Assembly (NCBI GenBank): GCA_035602605.1
Contig: DATNLZ010000030.1
Span: 40,714 to 104,713, forward strand
Reading direction: 5' to 3'
Length of the DNA stretch: 64,000 bases
Origin: DASQHY01 sp035602605
GTDB lineage: Bacteria > Acidobacteriota > Terriglobia > Acidiferrales > UBA7541
Shown: positions 1 through 9,119 of the stretch, one piece after another
How positions within the stretch are numbered: the stretch's first letter is position 1
Layout: every line of letters begins with the position of its first letter
The notes under the pieces: model-generated
What the model was told of the DNA's origin: nothing
Databases searched by the model: none
Seen by the model: only the letters and a program-made list of their open reading frames with translations
Made by a program: the position numbers and the translations under genes

Positions 1-165
1 TTTGCTTGTGCCTGGTGTAGACGATGGCGTCCACGGCATGCGATTTATCTCCGCGGTTCTCGAGTCCTCGCGTCGGAACGCAGCCTGGGTGGATTTAAAT
101 GCAAGTTGAAGGTTTTTAGCCCGACGATCATGAACGGCAGCTGAGCCTCGAAGGCTTTGAGACGC
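1..165. other. left-edge non-coding stretch
   Basis: I see no convincing gene here. It lies downstream of the stop codon of the minus-strand ThuA-like gene. The short open frames that cross it have no recognisable domain and look like chance. It may include the 3' spacer of a gene outside the window. Confidence 0.4.
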
Positions 166-1035
166 TCATTCCCGCATCTGGGTTTGTGCCGCCGATGGAA
201 AATCCTTTGGTACCTTCTGCGTGACTTTACCGGTAGCCGCCCATTCGCTGCCCCACTGCAGCGTGGTAATAAACCCGACGCATCGCATGGCGGCAATGTC
301 GTGTCCCAGAGTCGTGTGAAACACTCGTCCTTTAGCGTAGTGAATAGCCATCAGGACCGGTTCATTTTCGCCGGTACCTTTGTTGTTGGGATCAGAATGT
401 GCCGTACCAATCACAGTGACTTCCTTTGCTGGGCCGCACAGCGAATCGTACAACTCGTCGGCGGCGTGTAACCAAACCTCAGGAAGACCCTTCGCGACCG
501 GATGTTTCTTATCCCGCATGGTTACTTGAAATGGGAGCCGCGCTCCGTGGTGGCCGCAAGTACCCGGGCTTGAATCTTTTGTGGCTTTGCCATCCTTCCA
601 TCGGATCATGGATCCGAAGTCTTCGGTCTTCCTTCCGGCCCATCCGCCGACACCTATCATTTCTTGATATTGCTTCCACTGCGGAAATGCGTTGTCCGCA
701 GCATGGTAGGAAACAAAGCCTCCGCCTTCGCGAACATATTTTTCCAACGCCTCTTGTACTTCGTTGGACCACGGTTCGCCGTTATAATTCGACACAACCA
801 GGTCGTAGGCCGCGAAATTTGGCCTGAACGTGCGCATGTCCCCGCCCTTCGCAGGAGAAGTGGCTACGTCAACGGTGAACTTCCCGGTTTGCTCCAGTAA
901 TTGTTTCAACACCGGCGTAGTCTCTTGCCAGGCGTGATTATTCTGACCGTCCACGATCAAAACTTTCAGCGGTGCTGCGAAGCTGCAACAAACACTGAAA
1001 AGCAGAGCAAGCAAAGTTGTCATCCATTTCGCCAT
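166..1035 (-). CDS. ThuA-like domain protein, exported
   Basis: This 289-residue protein starts with a Sec-type signal peptide (residues 1-20, hydrophobic core LLALLFSVCCSFA). The rest is a ThuA/glutamine-amidotransferase-like fold: KVLIVDGQNNHAW opens the first strand, GGGFVSYHAADNAF forms the central strand-loop, and GHHGARLPFQ and HTTLGHD are typical of the family. ThuA proteins were named from trehalose utilisation, but most members have no proven reaction and turn up with sugar oxidoreductases and isomerases, as here. AAAGGAAAACC lies just upstream of the ATG. It is divergent from the sugar isomerase at 1207 with about 170 bp between them. The family call is firm; the substrate is unknown. 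Confidence 0.85.
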   Translation of the reverse strand: MAKWMTTLLALLFSVCCSFAAPLKVLIVDGQNNHAWQETTPVLKQLLEQTGKFTVDVATSPAKGGDMRTFRPNFAAYDLVVSNYNGEPWSNEVQEALEKYVREGGGFVSYHAADNAFPQWKQYQEMIGVGGWAGRKTEDFGSMIRWKDGKATKDSSPGTCGHHGARLPFQVTMRDKKHPVAKGLPEVWLHAADELYDSLCGPAKEVTVIGTAHSDPNNKGTGENEPVLMAIHYAKGRVFHTTLGHDIAAMRCVGFITTLQWGSEWAATGKVTQKVPKDFPSAAQTQMRE

Positions 1036-1206
1036 AACCCTAGGTTTTCCTTTCCAACAATCGAAGATCCCGCGTAAATTAAGAAAGAAGACTCCGATAC
1101 CATACTATTTTTCGTTCCGAGTAAGAAGCTCGACACCACAAAACACCGGAAGGCAATCTTCCTGAACATCTTTTTATTCCTCGGCCGAAGGAGTACAATC
1201 CGATGC

Positions 1207-2046
1207 ATGAATCGACGCAAATTTATCGGCAATTCCGTTGCGGCTAGTGCCCTGGTCGCCATCAAAGCATCCTGGGCGGACGAACCTGAACACAAAATTG
1301 ACCGAATCGGCGTACAACTTTACACCGTGCGCGACGCGATGAAGGCCGACTTCGAAGGCACCCTCGCCAAGGTCGCGGCCATCGGCTATCGCGAAGTGGA
1401 GTTTGCGGGCTATTTTGACCGCTCTCCGAAGGACGTACGCGCGACCCTTGAGCGAAACGGTTTAACTTCGCCTTCCACCCACGTGAGTTATGAAATGGTT
1501 GAGAAGAAATGGCCCGAGACCCTCGACGTAGCCCATGTCATAGGGCAGACGCACGTCGTCTGCTCATCGATTCCAGAGTTCCAGCGAAAAGATGCCGGCG
1601 GCTGGAAGCATACTACCGACCTTTTCAATCGCGCCGGTGAAACTAGCCAGAAAGCTGGAATTCAATTCGGCTATCACAATCATGATTTTGAGTTCGACCG
1701 CGCGAAATCGGTGGATGGAAAATTGCCATACGATCTTCTTCTGGCGGAAACCGATCCAAAGCTCGTAAAGATGGAGATGGATCTTTGCTGGATCACCGTT
1801 GGGGGTCAGGACCCGCTTCTGTATTTCAATCGCTACCCGGGTCGCTTCCCTCTGGTACATGTAAAAGATTGGACCAAGGACGGGCATATGGCCGATGTCG
1901 GAAAAGGTGATATAGACTGGAAACGCATCTTCGCGCAGTCTGACAAGGCGGGCATTAAGCACTACTTCGTTGAGCACGATGAGCCTAAGTCACCGTTCGA
2001 CAGCTTGCGTACCAGCTACAATTTTCTCCGTGATCTGCACTTTTAA
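1207..2046 (+). CDS. Tat-exported sugar phosphate isomerase/epimerase-like TIM-barrel protein
   Basis: The 279-residue protein opens with a twin-arginine signal (MNRRKFIGNSVAASALVA), so it is probably exported folded. The mature part is a xylose-isomerase-like TIM barrel (AP endonuclease family 2): RIGVQLYTVRDAM is the first strand, and FGYHNHDFEF, MEMDLCWITVGG, PLVHVKDW and FVEHDEP supply the metal-binding His/Glu/Asp residues seen in the IolE/YcjR-like group. AAGGAG lies about 13 bases before the ATG; an out-of-frame ATG four bases earlier can be ignored. With ThuA next door and a GMC dehydrogenase nearby, a role in periplasmic catabolism of sugars or 3-keto-sugars is a reasonable inference. 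The exact reaction cannot be told. Confidence 0.85.
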   Translation: MNRRKFIGNSVAASALVAIKASWADEPEHKIDRIGVQLYTVRDAMKADFEGTLAKVAAIGYREVEFAGYFDRSPKDVRATLERNGLTSPSTHVSYEMVEKKWPETLDVAHVIGQTHVVCSSIPEFQRKDAGGWKHTTDLFNRAGETSQKAGIQFGYHNHDFEFDRAKSVDGKLPYDLLLAETDPKLVKMEMDLCWITVGGQDPLLYFNRYPGRFPLVHVKDWTKDGHMADVGKGDIDWKRIFAQSDKAGIKHYFVEHDEPKSPFDSLRTSYNFLRDLHF

Positions 2047-2159
2047 TTTCTAGCAGGCTGCCTATCCCTCTTCCACGAGCCATTGTGCTAAGCCAGCATA
2101 GATCATACCGCCGAGGACCTCGCGGGCCCCTCGGAGTATTCGCCAAGTGCAGGAGCAGC

Positions 2160-2759
2160 CTAGGTTTTCGGGATAGGTGGGCAGCCCGGGAAGTCGCGTA
2201 CTGCGGTATTCCCGATATATTGCAAATCGGCGATGCCGATTTTGCTGGTGTAGAAGGCATCGCAGGTCAGGTTGCGGACTAAAGCAAAAAAAGCCACTCC
2301 CTGACTAAGTGCGCCATCCTTCTTGGCGTTCTGTCGGAAGGCAATCAAGTCCAAAACTTCCTTCCTTTGCCCTGTTGTGCAGCCTAGGTAGGAAGTGTTG
2401 TACCGGTCTGCGCAGAAACTATCCAGCCACAGCAATCCCCCGCCCAGTCTCAGTTGGTATTGATCGTTCTCGCTGGTGAGCAGGTCGATAAATTCCGGCG
2501 CACCCGCTTCCAACGCGCTCCCGGACGTTGCATCCTTGGGGATGATCGCATCGCAAAGACTCACCAGGGTTGCGTATTGATGCGCGGAAAAATACTTTGG
2601 CTTATATTGTCCGGAAGGTTCCGCGGCCTTTTCCTTATTCACCATCTGGTGGACATATTCGGCGGCCTCTGCGGGGATCACTTGCAGCACCGAGCCGCCC
2701 ACGGCGCTGATTGCCAGCGTTCTGAGGATGTCGCGGCGTGAGATTGAGGGTCCACTCAT
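2160..2759 (-). CDS. gluconate 2-dehydrogenase subunit 3 family protein (Tat-exported)
   Basis: The 199-residue protein has a twin-arginine signal (SRRDILRTLAISAVGG) and matches the small subunit family of membrane-bound gluconate/sugar dehydrogenases, with FSAHQYATLVSLCDAIIP and the following acidic PEFIDLL segment. In this family the small subunit carries the Tat signal and takes the signal-less FAD subunit across the membrane. The start at 2759 is preferred over an in-frame ATG at 2813 because GAGGAAC sits just before it and the longer form would overlap the upstream gene. The GMC subunit ends 28 bases upstream, so the two are one transcription unit. No cytochrome c subunit follows. Confidence 0.85.
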   Translation of the reverse strand: MSGPSISRRDILRTLAISAVGGSVLQVIPAEAAEYVHQMVNKEKAAEPSGQYKPKYFSAHQYATLVSLCDAIIPKDATSGSALEAGAPEFIDLLTSENDQYQLRLGGGLLWLDSFCADRYNTSYLGCTTGQRKEVLDLIAFRQNAKKDGALSQGVAFFALVRNLTCDAFYTSKIGIADLQYIGNTAVRDFPGCPPIPKT

Positions 2760-2787
2760 GAGTTTGTTCCTCGCGTGAAATGACCCA

Positions 2788-4491
2788 TCAGATATTTCCC
2801 TTCCCGGCTTCACTCAAAAGGTATTCGGATGCCCGCCACGCTAAAGCCATAATCGTCAGCGTGGGATTTTTATCAGGATTGGTCACCAGCGGCGCTCCAT
2901 CCATAACAAACACGTTTTTCACGTCGTGCGTCTGGCAATAGCCATTCAATACGGAAGTCTTCGGATCTGGCCCCATGCGCGCCGTGCCGACTTCGTGAAT
3001 AATCCTTCCGCCTTCGGAGATTCCAAACGGGTGCTTTCCGTCAATTGCGGTCTTGGTAAGATACTCCCCGCCCATGGTTTCGATGATCGAGCGAAAAGTC
3101 GCCTGCATGTCCTGCGCTTGCCGCAATTCGTATTCCGACCACCTGAAATGGAAACGCAGCACCGGTATTCCCCACTGGTCAACAATATCCGGATCGATCT
3201 CGCAGTAGCTATCAGGATTTGGAATCATTTCTCCGCGTCCAGAAAGCCCAACGTACGTGCCGTAAACTTGGCGTGCGCGCTGTTTTAACTGCACACCATA
3301 ACCCTCTTCGCGGTGGCACAGGTGATCGAACATGCCCACTCCGGGCATATTACGGCCTCCGTGAAACTCGATGTGATATCCGCGCGGGAAATCGTTCTTG
3401 CGGTCAAATTTCCACCAGGGAATATACATATGCATCCCGCCCACCCCGTCATGGTTGTGCGGCGGCATTTTTTCAAGTTGTGGCAAGATACCAAAGCCGT
3501 CGCTTCCGACAGAGTCCATCAAATACCTGCCAACAGTGCCTGAGGAGTTCGCCAAGCCGTCGGGAAACAACGGAGATTTGGAATTCAGCAGCAGCCGGGC
3601 GGATTCACAAGCGCTTGCCGCAACTACGACCGCGCGCGCGTTCACTCGCTTCTCGGTGCGCGTGGCTGTATCGATGTACGAGACGCCCTGAGCCTTCCCA
3701 TCTTTGCCGAGGATAATCTCTCGGGCCATGGCACCGGTCACCAGGTTTAGCTTGCCGGTTTTCATAGCGGGAGGAATTAGGACCTGGCTGGAGCTGAAGT
3801 TTGACTCCGTGACGCATCCGCGGCCGCATTGCCCGCAATAATGACAGGCTAGTCTCCCATTTAGAGGACGCGTTAGGATGGCTAGCCGTGACGGAATGCA
3901 GATAACGTTGAGCTTGTCGCATGCCTTTTTCAGGAGCAATTCCGTACAGCGCGGCTTAGGCGGTGGCAAGAAGACTCCATCGGGCGCGCTCGAAATGTTT
4001 TCCCTGGTCCCAAACACACCAATGTAGGACTCAACGTGGTCGTAATAAGGCGCCAGGTCTTCGTAAGTGATCGGCCAGTCAGCACCCAGGCCATCGCGGG
4101 TTCCCGATTTGAAGTCGATGGGCGAAAACCGCAGAGCGATACGTCCCCAGTGATTGGTTCTTCCTCCCACGATCCGCGAGCGGAACCATTGAAAATTAGA
4201 GCCCGGAGCAGATGTATACGGTTCTCCCTCGATCGTCCACGCCCCATTGGGCGCCAGGAACTCACTAAAGCGCGCGCGCGCAAAACCGCCCACGCCAGCA
4301 CCACGGTGCTCCAGCTCGTAGGGCCACGTCAGCATTTTAAAGTCTTTTTCGGGATTCAATGGAGGTCCCGCTTCGAGCATTACAACCGACAACCCGCCTT
4401 CGGTTAGGATCTTGGCGGCCATGCCTCCGCCGGCACCCGAGCCAATTACACACACGTCATACACTTTCGGTGACCGATTAACTTGAGCCAT
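2788..4491 (-). CDS. GMC-family FAD-dependent sugar/alcohol oxidoreductase, large subunit
   Basis: The 567-residue protein starts with an FAD-binding Rossmann motif (VCVIGSGAGGGMAAKIL, residues 14-30, with E40 in VMLEAG). The C-terminal GMC half has HEVGTARMG, containing the active-site His, and DKNPTLTIMALAWRA. It has no signal peptide, as expected for a subunit exported with its Tat-bearing partner encoded just downstream. A C-x2-C-x2-C-x3-C stretch at C216, C219, C222 and C226 is unusual for generic GMC enzymes and could hold an iron-sulfur cluster. Likely role: periplasmic oxidation of a sugar or glycoside, for example at C3, feeding electrons to the respiratory chain. The substrate is not determined by the sequence. 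Confidence 0.9.
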   Translation of the reverse strand: MAQVNRSPKVYDVCVIGSGAGGGMAAKILTEGGLSVVMLEAGPPLNPEKDFKMLTWPYELEHRGAGVGGFARARFSEFLAPNGAWTIEGEPYTSAPGSNFQWFRSRIVGGRTNHWGRIALRFSPIDFKSGTRDGLGADWPITYEDLAPYYDHVESYIGVFGTRENISSAPDGVFLPPPKPRCTELLLKKACDKLNVICIPSRLAILTRPLNGRLACHYCGQCGRGCVTESNFSSSQVLIPPAMKTGKLNLVTGAMAREIILGKDGKAQGVSYIDTATRTEKRVNARAVVVAASACESARLLLNSKSPLFPDGLANSSGTVGRYLMDSVGSDGFGILPQLEKMPPHNHDGVGGMHMYIPWWKFDRKNDFPRGYHIEFHGGRNMPGVGMFDHLCHREEGYGVQLKQRARQVYGTYVGLSGRGEMIPNPDSYCEIDPDIVDQWGIPVLRFHFRWSEYELRQAQDMQATFRSIIETMGGEYLTKTAIDGKHPFGISEGGRIIHEVGTARMGPDPKTSVLNGYCQTHDVKNVFVMDGAPLVTNPDKNPTLTIMALAWRASEYLLSEAGKGNI

Positions 4492-4657
4492 GCCGCGATC
4501 CTCTCCAACAATATCTTCTGTGGCGACGACCTTCCATTGCTACGTTGCGGTTGTAGCGTAACTCCGCAAGTTTGCGGAAAATGTTCGGATACTTCATCTC
4601 ACCGGTTCCCGACTCATGACGTCCGGGCACATCGGCCACATGAGTTGCGTTGCACTG

Positions 4658-5788
4658 TTAGACCCCCAGCAATTCATTGCGCACATTCTTCAAAACGTAC
4701 GCCGCGCGCTCCACACCAACTTCACCAGTAAGAATAGGATCTTCGTTTTCGATGCTAAGAATGCCTTCATAACCCACATCCATGTAAGCCTTGACGATGG
4801 CTTTCCAAACGCTGGCACTATGCCCGTAGCCCACAGCACGGAATGTCTCGGAAGCCTCGGGCAGGTCGGCCGTTCCGAAAGCAAAATTCAAGACGCCATA
4901 TCTATTCACGTTATCCGGATAGAGCACGGTATCTTTCATGTGCGCATGGTAAATCGCTCCCTGCTTTCCCAAAAAATGGATGACTTCAACCGGATCGCAT
5001 CCCTGCCAGAACAAATGACTCAAGTCGCAGTTTGCTCCGATCTCCTCACCCACCGCTTCGCGAAGCTTCAGCAAAGTTCTCGGGTTATAGACAACAAAAT
5101 TAGGGTGCATCTCGAAGGCCAGCCTGCGAACCCCATGGTCACGGGCAAACGTTGCCGCTTCTTTCCAGTAGGGAATCACTTTCTCTTTCCACTGCCAGTC
5201 CTGCATTGCCGCGTATTCCGGAGGCCAGCGGTAGGTCACCCAGTTTGGCTGAGTGTCGGTCGGCGAACCTCCCGGACAGCCTGAGAATCCCACGATGACC
5301 TTCACTTCTAAGCGCTGGGCCAGCAGCACTGTTTTTCGGAAGGCTGCAACATCGCGCGCGGCATGTTTGGCATCAGGATGGACCGGGTTTCCGTGGCAAC
5401 TCAGCACGGCCACGCTGATTCCGCGATCCTCGAACTTCTTCTTCCACGCTTTGGCTTTTCCGGCATCCGCCAAAAGCTCATCAACCGGACAGTGAAGATT
5501 GTTGGGATAACCCCCTGTACCGATCTCCATGGCCTCCAAGCCGAGCGCGCTCACTTTATCAAGCATCTCGTCGATCGAGAGCTTCCCGTAAACCGGATCA
5601 AACACGCCGATGGGAATCTTGCGGGTGCTGGTCGGCATCTCCGCGGTCGTGCCAAGCGAAGGAATTTCCTCGCCAATTAGACTCGTCACCTTCGCCGCAG
5701 CGGGCATTGCCGTTGCCAGTAACCCACCACTGGTAGCAGCAAGAAATTGTCTTCGGCCGATTGCCGAGGTTTTTTTTCGGTTCTCCAT
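4658..5788 (-). CDS. Tat-exported sugar phosphate isomerase/epimerase family protein
   Basis: This 376-residue protein is a second xylose-isomerase-like TIM barrel, not closely similar to the one at 1207. The N-terminus has a twin-arginine signal (GRRQFLAATSGGLLATAMPA). Barrel motifs are IPIGVFDPVYGKLSIDEML, LEAMEIGTGGYPN, LSCHGNPVHPD, FEMHPNF, ANCDLSHLFWQG, HAHMKDT and LSIENEDP, which carry the expected His/Glu/Asp metal ligands. The start at 5788 is chosen because AAGGAGG lies five bases before it; the in-frame ATG at 5809 precedes that site. It is transcribed toward the GMC gene with a gap of about 165 bp and may share its regulation. The substrate is unknown. Confidence 0.87.
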   Translation of the reverse strand: MENRKKTSAIGRRQFLAATSGGLLATAMPAAAKVTSLIGEEIPSLGTTAEMPTSTRKIPIGVFDPVYGKLSIDEMLDKVSALGLEAMEIGTGGYPNNLHCPVDELLADAGKAKAWKKKFEDRGISVAVLSCHGNPVHPDAKHAARDVAAFRKTVLLAQRLEVKVIVGFSGCPGGSPTDTQPNWVTYRWPPEYAAMQDWQWKEKVIPYWKEAATFARDHGVRRLAFEMHPNFVVYNPRTLLKLREAVGEEIGANCDLSHLFWQGCDPVEVIHFLGKQGAIYHAHMKDTVLYPDNVNRYGVLNFAFGTADLPEASETFRAVGYGHSASVWKAIVKAYMDVGYEGILSIENEDPILTGEVGVERAAYVLKNVRNELLGV

Positions 5789-5793
5789 CCCAG

Positions 5794-5800
5794 CCTCCTT
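5794..5800 (-). promoter_or_regulatory. Shine-Dalgarno AAGGAGG that sets the isomerase start
   Basis: On the minus strand AAGGAGG ends five bases before the ATG at 5788. This rules out the upstream in-frame ATG at 5809. Confidence 0.8.
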
Positions 5801-5917
5801 GGGATACATTGCAACGGTGCAAACGCTTTCCAGTTCCGCGAGATTATATGCCTCAATGGGGCAGTCAGTGCAGATAAATTCAGAAGAAGTAGACCCGCCC
5901 TTCCGAGAAAGGATTTC

Positions 5918-6304
5918 ATGACGTTTGATTATTTACTCAAAACCGAGCCTTCCGAATATTCGTTTGCTGAACTTGAGCGCGACGTAGTTACCGTGTGGGA
6001 TGGTGTATCGAACCCGGTCGCCTTGAAGCATCTTCGAGGAATGTCCCCGGGCACAAGGTTGGTCATCTACGAAACGGGAAAATGCAAAAGTGCGGTGGGG
6101 ACCGCTTCGGTGGTTTCGGTTACCGTTTCAAATCCCAAAAATCCGGCTATCGAAATTAAGGTTGGAAGAGCTCTCGCGAAGCCGATTCCTTTGGCCCAAA
6201 TCAAAGCGAACCCGCTATTCGCGCATTCGCCTCTGGTGCGTCAAGGAAGACTTTCGGTCGTACCTTTGACAAGAGCTCAGTTCAGGGCTCTAACCGGAGA
6301 ATGA
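5918..6304 (+). CDS. EVE domain-containing protein
   Basis: The 128-residue protein is almost entirely an EVE (PUA-like) domain: it opens FDYLLKTEPSEYSFAELERD, then WDGVSNPVALKHLRGM, DRLVIYETG-type strand RLVIYETGK, and ends with SPLVRQGRLSVVPLT. EVE domains bind modified bases in nucleic acids; in bacteria small stand-alone members are common and mostly uncharacterised. The open frame extends further upstream, but GAGAAAGGA just before the ATG at 5918 and the start of the domain decide the start. It converges with the amino-acid permease (82-bp spacer) and is divergent from the isomerase. Confidence 0.88.
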   Translation: MTFDYLLKTEPSEYSFAELERDVVTVWDGVSNPVALKHLRGMSPGTRLVIYETGKCKSAVGTASVVSVTVSNPKNPAIEIKVGRALAKPIPLAQIKANPLFAHSPLVRQGRLSVVPLTRAQFRALTGE

Positions 6305-6386
6305 CAATACCAAACGACTCCTTCCAGGGGGCCAATTGAGCTTAATAGTTACACTCCCAAGAAACACTTCGAGCTGGAAGGCCCGG

Positions 6387-7733
6387 TTAAAATCGCCGCG
6401 GAGAAGAAGGATTTGATTTTAGAATCCAATAGGCCATGGTGAGAAATGCCAGCCAAGGCACACCAGAAAGGATCGTCGGGCGCATGCCGGGAACCCACCA
6501 CGTGGTGATGATAATCGCGGCTACGAGTCCAAGTCCCAGCAACGATGTGTACGGGTAGCCCATCATTCTGACCGGCAAGCGAGGAGGTCCACTCCCCTCC
6601 CAGGCCCTACGAAAAAATAAGTGCGTCAGAAAAATCATCATCCAGACAAACAGGGCGCCAAACAATGCAATCCCGAATAAATAAACAAATGCGCTCGACG
6701 GATAGAACACCGCAATGACGGTAGCTATCACGAGTCCTGTTGTCGAAAGCAGCAAAGCCGGCAATGGCACGCCCCGCCGTGTGACCCGGCCAAGCCCTTC
6801 TGGTGCATAGCCGCCGCGCGCCAAAGAAAACATCATTCGCGTGGCGAGGTACAAATCGCAATTCATACTCGAAAGCGCTGCGGTCAAAACCACGAAGTTC
6901 ATTACGTGCATGGCTGCGGGAATGTGGATTAACTGAAAGACCCTGACGAAAGGGCTTGCGGTTACGTCGCCTCCCGGCTGGATACTTGTCCAAGGCACCA
7001 CGCCGATGAGTACAATCATCGCGCCCATATAGAAGAGGATCAGCCGAAAAACCATCGTGCGCATGGCTTTGGGCACCGCATCGTCAGGGTTCTGCGCTTC
7101 CCCCGCGGTTACTGCTACGACCTCAGTGCCAATGTAGCTGAAGATCACGAAGCACATCGCCATCCACAGCCCTTTCACGCCATTGGCAAAAAATCCCCCG
7201 CCGGCGTTGAAATTTTGCAAGCCAGGGCGCGCCGCGGGCACCAGTCCCAACAGCACCATCGCGCCAAAACCAATAAATGCCAGAATCGCAACGACCTTGA
7301 TCATCGCGAACCAGTATTCAAATTCACCGAAATGTTTCACGCCGCTAGCGTTTATGGTAACCAGCAGTGAAGAGAACAGCACGATCCACACCCAGGGCGG
7401 CACCTGTGGAAGCCACCAGTGGCAGTAGATCGCCACCGCTGTGGCTTCTCCGCCAATGGCAATGCACTGGCACGCCCAGTAGGTATAGCGCACCGTGAAG
7501 CCTGACCACCGGTTAAGGTACAACTCGGCATATACTCCGAACGATCCGGCTGTGGGGTGCGCGACAGCCATTTCGGAAAGCGCCCCCATCAAGAGCAAGG
7601 CGATCACCGCGCCCAGCAAATAACTCACCAGTACTGCTGGGCCTGCCGTGTGCACAGCGAGCGAACTGCCGAGGAACAAACCGGTGCCAATCGCTCCGCC
7701 AATGGCGATCATAGCCATCTGGCGCGTGCTCAA
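6387..7733 (-). CDS. APC-family amino-acid permease
   Basis: A 448-residue inner-membrane protein with about 12 hydrophobic segments. The family signature lies at the N-terminus (MIAIGGAIGTGLFLGSS) and the later VVAVTAGEAQNPDDAVPKAM loop is typical of the AAT/AroP-GabP type of amino acid:proton symporters. The start is a problem: the only start codon between the upstream stop (7829-7827) and the first membrane helix is a TTG at 7733, with no good Shine-Dalgarno site. The upstream in-frame sequence encodes a residue string (NEEGLSRQ) that looks like the conserved cytoplasmic N-terminus of such permeases. The true start may be non-standard, or the 5' end may be damaged. Substrate unknown. Confidence 0.85.
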   Translation of the reverse strand: MSTRQMAMIAIGGAIGTGLFLGSSLAVHTAGPAVLVSYLLGAVIALLLMGALSEMAVAHPTAGSFGVYAELYLNRWSGFTVRYTYWACQCIAIGGEATAVAIYCHWWLPQVPPWVWIVLFSSLLVTINASGVKHFGEFEYWFAMIKVVAILAFIGFGAMVLLGLVPAARPGLQNFNAGGGFFANGVKGLWMAMCFVIFSYIGTEVVAVTAGEAQNPDDAVPKAMRTMVFRLILFYMGAMIVLIGVVPWTSIQPGGDVTASPFVRVFQLIHIPAAMHVMNFVVLTAALSSMNCDLYLATRMMFSLARGGYAPEGLGRVTRRGVPLPALLLSTTGLVIATVIAVFYPSSAFVYLFGIALFGALFVWMMIFLTHLFFRRAWEGSGPPRLPVRMMGYPYTSLLGLGLVAAIIITTWWVPGMRPTILSGVPWLAFLTMAYWILKSNPSSPRRF

Positions 7734-8049
7734 TTGTCGCGATAGCCCTTCTTCATTCTTAAGGGCTGAAGCGTCGCGCGCGCGTTGATCGTGTTCGCTT
7801 TTCGTAAAACTCTTCTTGCTTCCGTGTTAGGAAACGGTTTTCTTCGCAGACCGGGTGAACGCGGCCTGCCGTTGTTCTCTAAACCTGCAGCGGAAAAGAG
7901 GCTCGTTGCGATTACTTTATTGCGGGAGCGGACGCTATACCCCGCGGCGCAGGGTGTCAAGCCGAATATCTATGGTATATCTTACGGGTACGTGCGCTTT
8001 CCCGAGGGGCCCATTCAACAAATAAGGAATTCAACTGAGAGCAGCGAGA
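7734..8049. other. divergent intergenic region between permease and alcohol dehydrogenase
   Basis: This stretch of about 316 bp separates divergently transcribed genes, so promoters for both must lie in or near it. The part next to the permease (up to about 7826) stays open in the permease frame and probably encodes its real N-terminus. I found no clear sigma-70 boxes or a second gene. Confidence 0.4.
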
Positions 8050-9069
8050 ATGAAAGCCGCCATCCTGCGTGAATTCAGAAGTCCGCTCACCCTTGAGGAC
8101 GTCGATCGGCCCGAGCCCGCTGCAGGGGAAATCCTTATGGAAGTCGAAGCGTGCGGTGTGTGTCATTCCGATTTGCACGTGGCTGATGGAGATTGGACGC
8201 AATTCGCCGGAATTGTAAAGAAACCACTGATCCTCGGCCACGAGATTGCCGGACGTGTCGTCGAAAAAGACTCCGCAGCGCATGATTTTCAGCTCGGCGA
8301 CAGAGTAGGAGTTCCGTGGCTTCACTGGACCTGCGGTGATTGCCAAATGTGCCGGCAAGGAAACGAAAACCTTTGCGTAAGGCAGAAGATTACTGGAGTA
8401 ACTGTGGATGGCGGGTACGCGGAATTCGTCAAGGCACCGGCTAGCCATGCGCTGAAGATCCCGGATGGTCTTCCGGCGTCTGATGCGGCGCCATTGTTTT
8501 GTGCCGGAGTGACAGTCTATCGCGCACTCAAGCAGGCTAGGATTTCAACGGGGCAGCATTTGGCCATTTTTGGCATCGGCGGCCTGGGGCACCTCGCGGT
8601 GCAGATCGGCCGTGGGTTGGCTGCGGAGGTTACGGCGATTGATATTTCCGAAGAAAAGCTGGCCTATGCAAAGTCTCTAGGCGCTTCCACAGTTTTGAAT
8701 GCCGCCGCTGTTGACGTCGTCAAACAATTGCGCGGCAGCGGAGGCGCCCACGTGGCGCTCGTTACTTCCGCGGCAAAAGCCGCCTACGATATGGCATTTT
8801 ATTGCTTGCGTCCGACCGGCACGCTGCTCGTTGTTGGCTTGCCCGCCGATTCTATTTGCTTCCCGCCGGTCATGATGGCTGCCGCTGAGGTCCGGATTCA
8901 GGCTTCCGCGGTCGGTACACGGCAAGACTTGCGCGAGATCCTTGCAATGGCTGGGGAAGGTAAAGTTCGGTGCCAAGTGGCCACGCGTCCGCTTGCCCAA
9001 GCGAACATGGTCTTAGAGCAACTGCGCCGCGGACAAGTCTCGGGCCGCATCGTCTTAACCCCACACTGA
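8050..9069 (+). CDS. zinc-dependent alcohol dehydrogenase (MDR family)
   Basis: The 339-residue protein has an N-terminal GroES-like catalytic domain and a Rossmann domain. ACGVCHSDLHVADGDW holds the catalytic zinc Cys38 with the relay His39-Ser40, GHEIAGRVVEK is the second zinc-ligand region, and CGDCQMCRQGNENLC holds the four structural-zinc cysteines. IFGIGGLGHLAVQIGR is the NAD(P)-binding loop. Length and motifs fit AdhA/AdhP-like enzymes oxidising primary alcohols or reducing aldehydes. It is followed after 50 bp by the ROK kinase on the same strand, but no shared pathway is obvious. Confidence 0.92.
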   Translation: MKAAILREFRSPLTLEDVDRPEPAAGEILMEVEACGVCHSDLHVADGDWTQFAGIVKKPLILGHEIAGRVVEKDSAAHDFQLGDRVGVPWLHWTCGDCQMCRQGNENLCVRQKITGVTVDGGYAEFVKAPASHALKIPDGLPASDAAPLFCAGVTVYRALKQARISTGQHLAIFGIGGLGHLAVQIGRGLAAEVTAIDISEEKLAYAKSLGASTVLNAAAVDVVKQLRGSGGAHVALVTSAAKAAYDMAFYCLRPTGTLLVVGLPADSICFPPVMMAAAEVRIQASAVGTRQDLREILAMAGEGKVRCQVATRPLAQANMVLEQLRRGQVSGRIVLTPH

Positions 9070-9119
9070 GCTACGCTAAACAAAGATTGGACCGCAGTGC
9101 GTAAAGATTGAGGAGCAGC

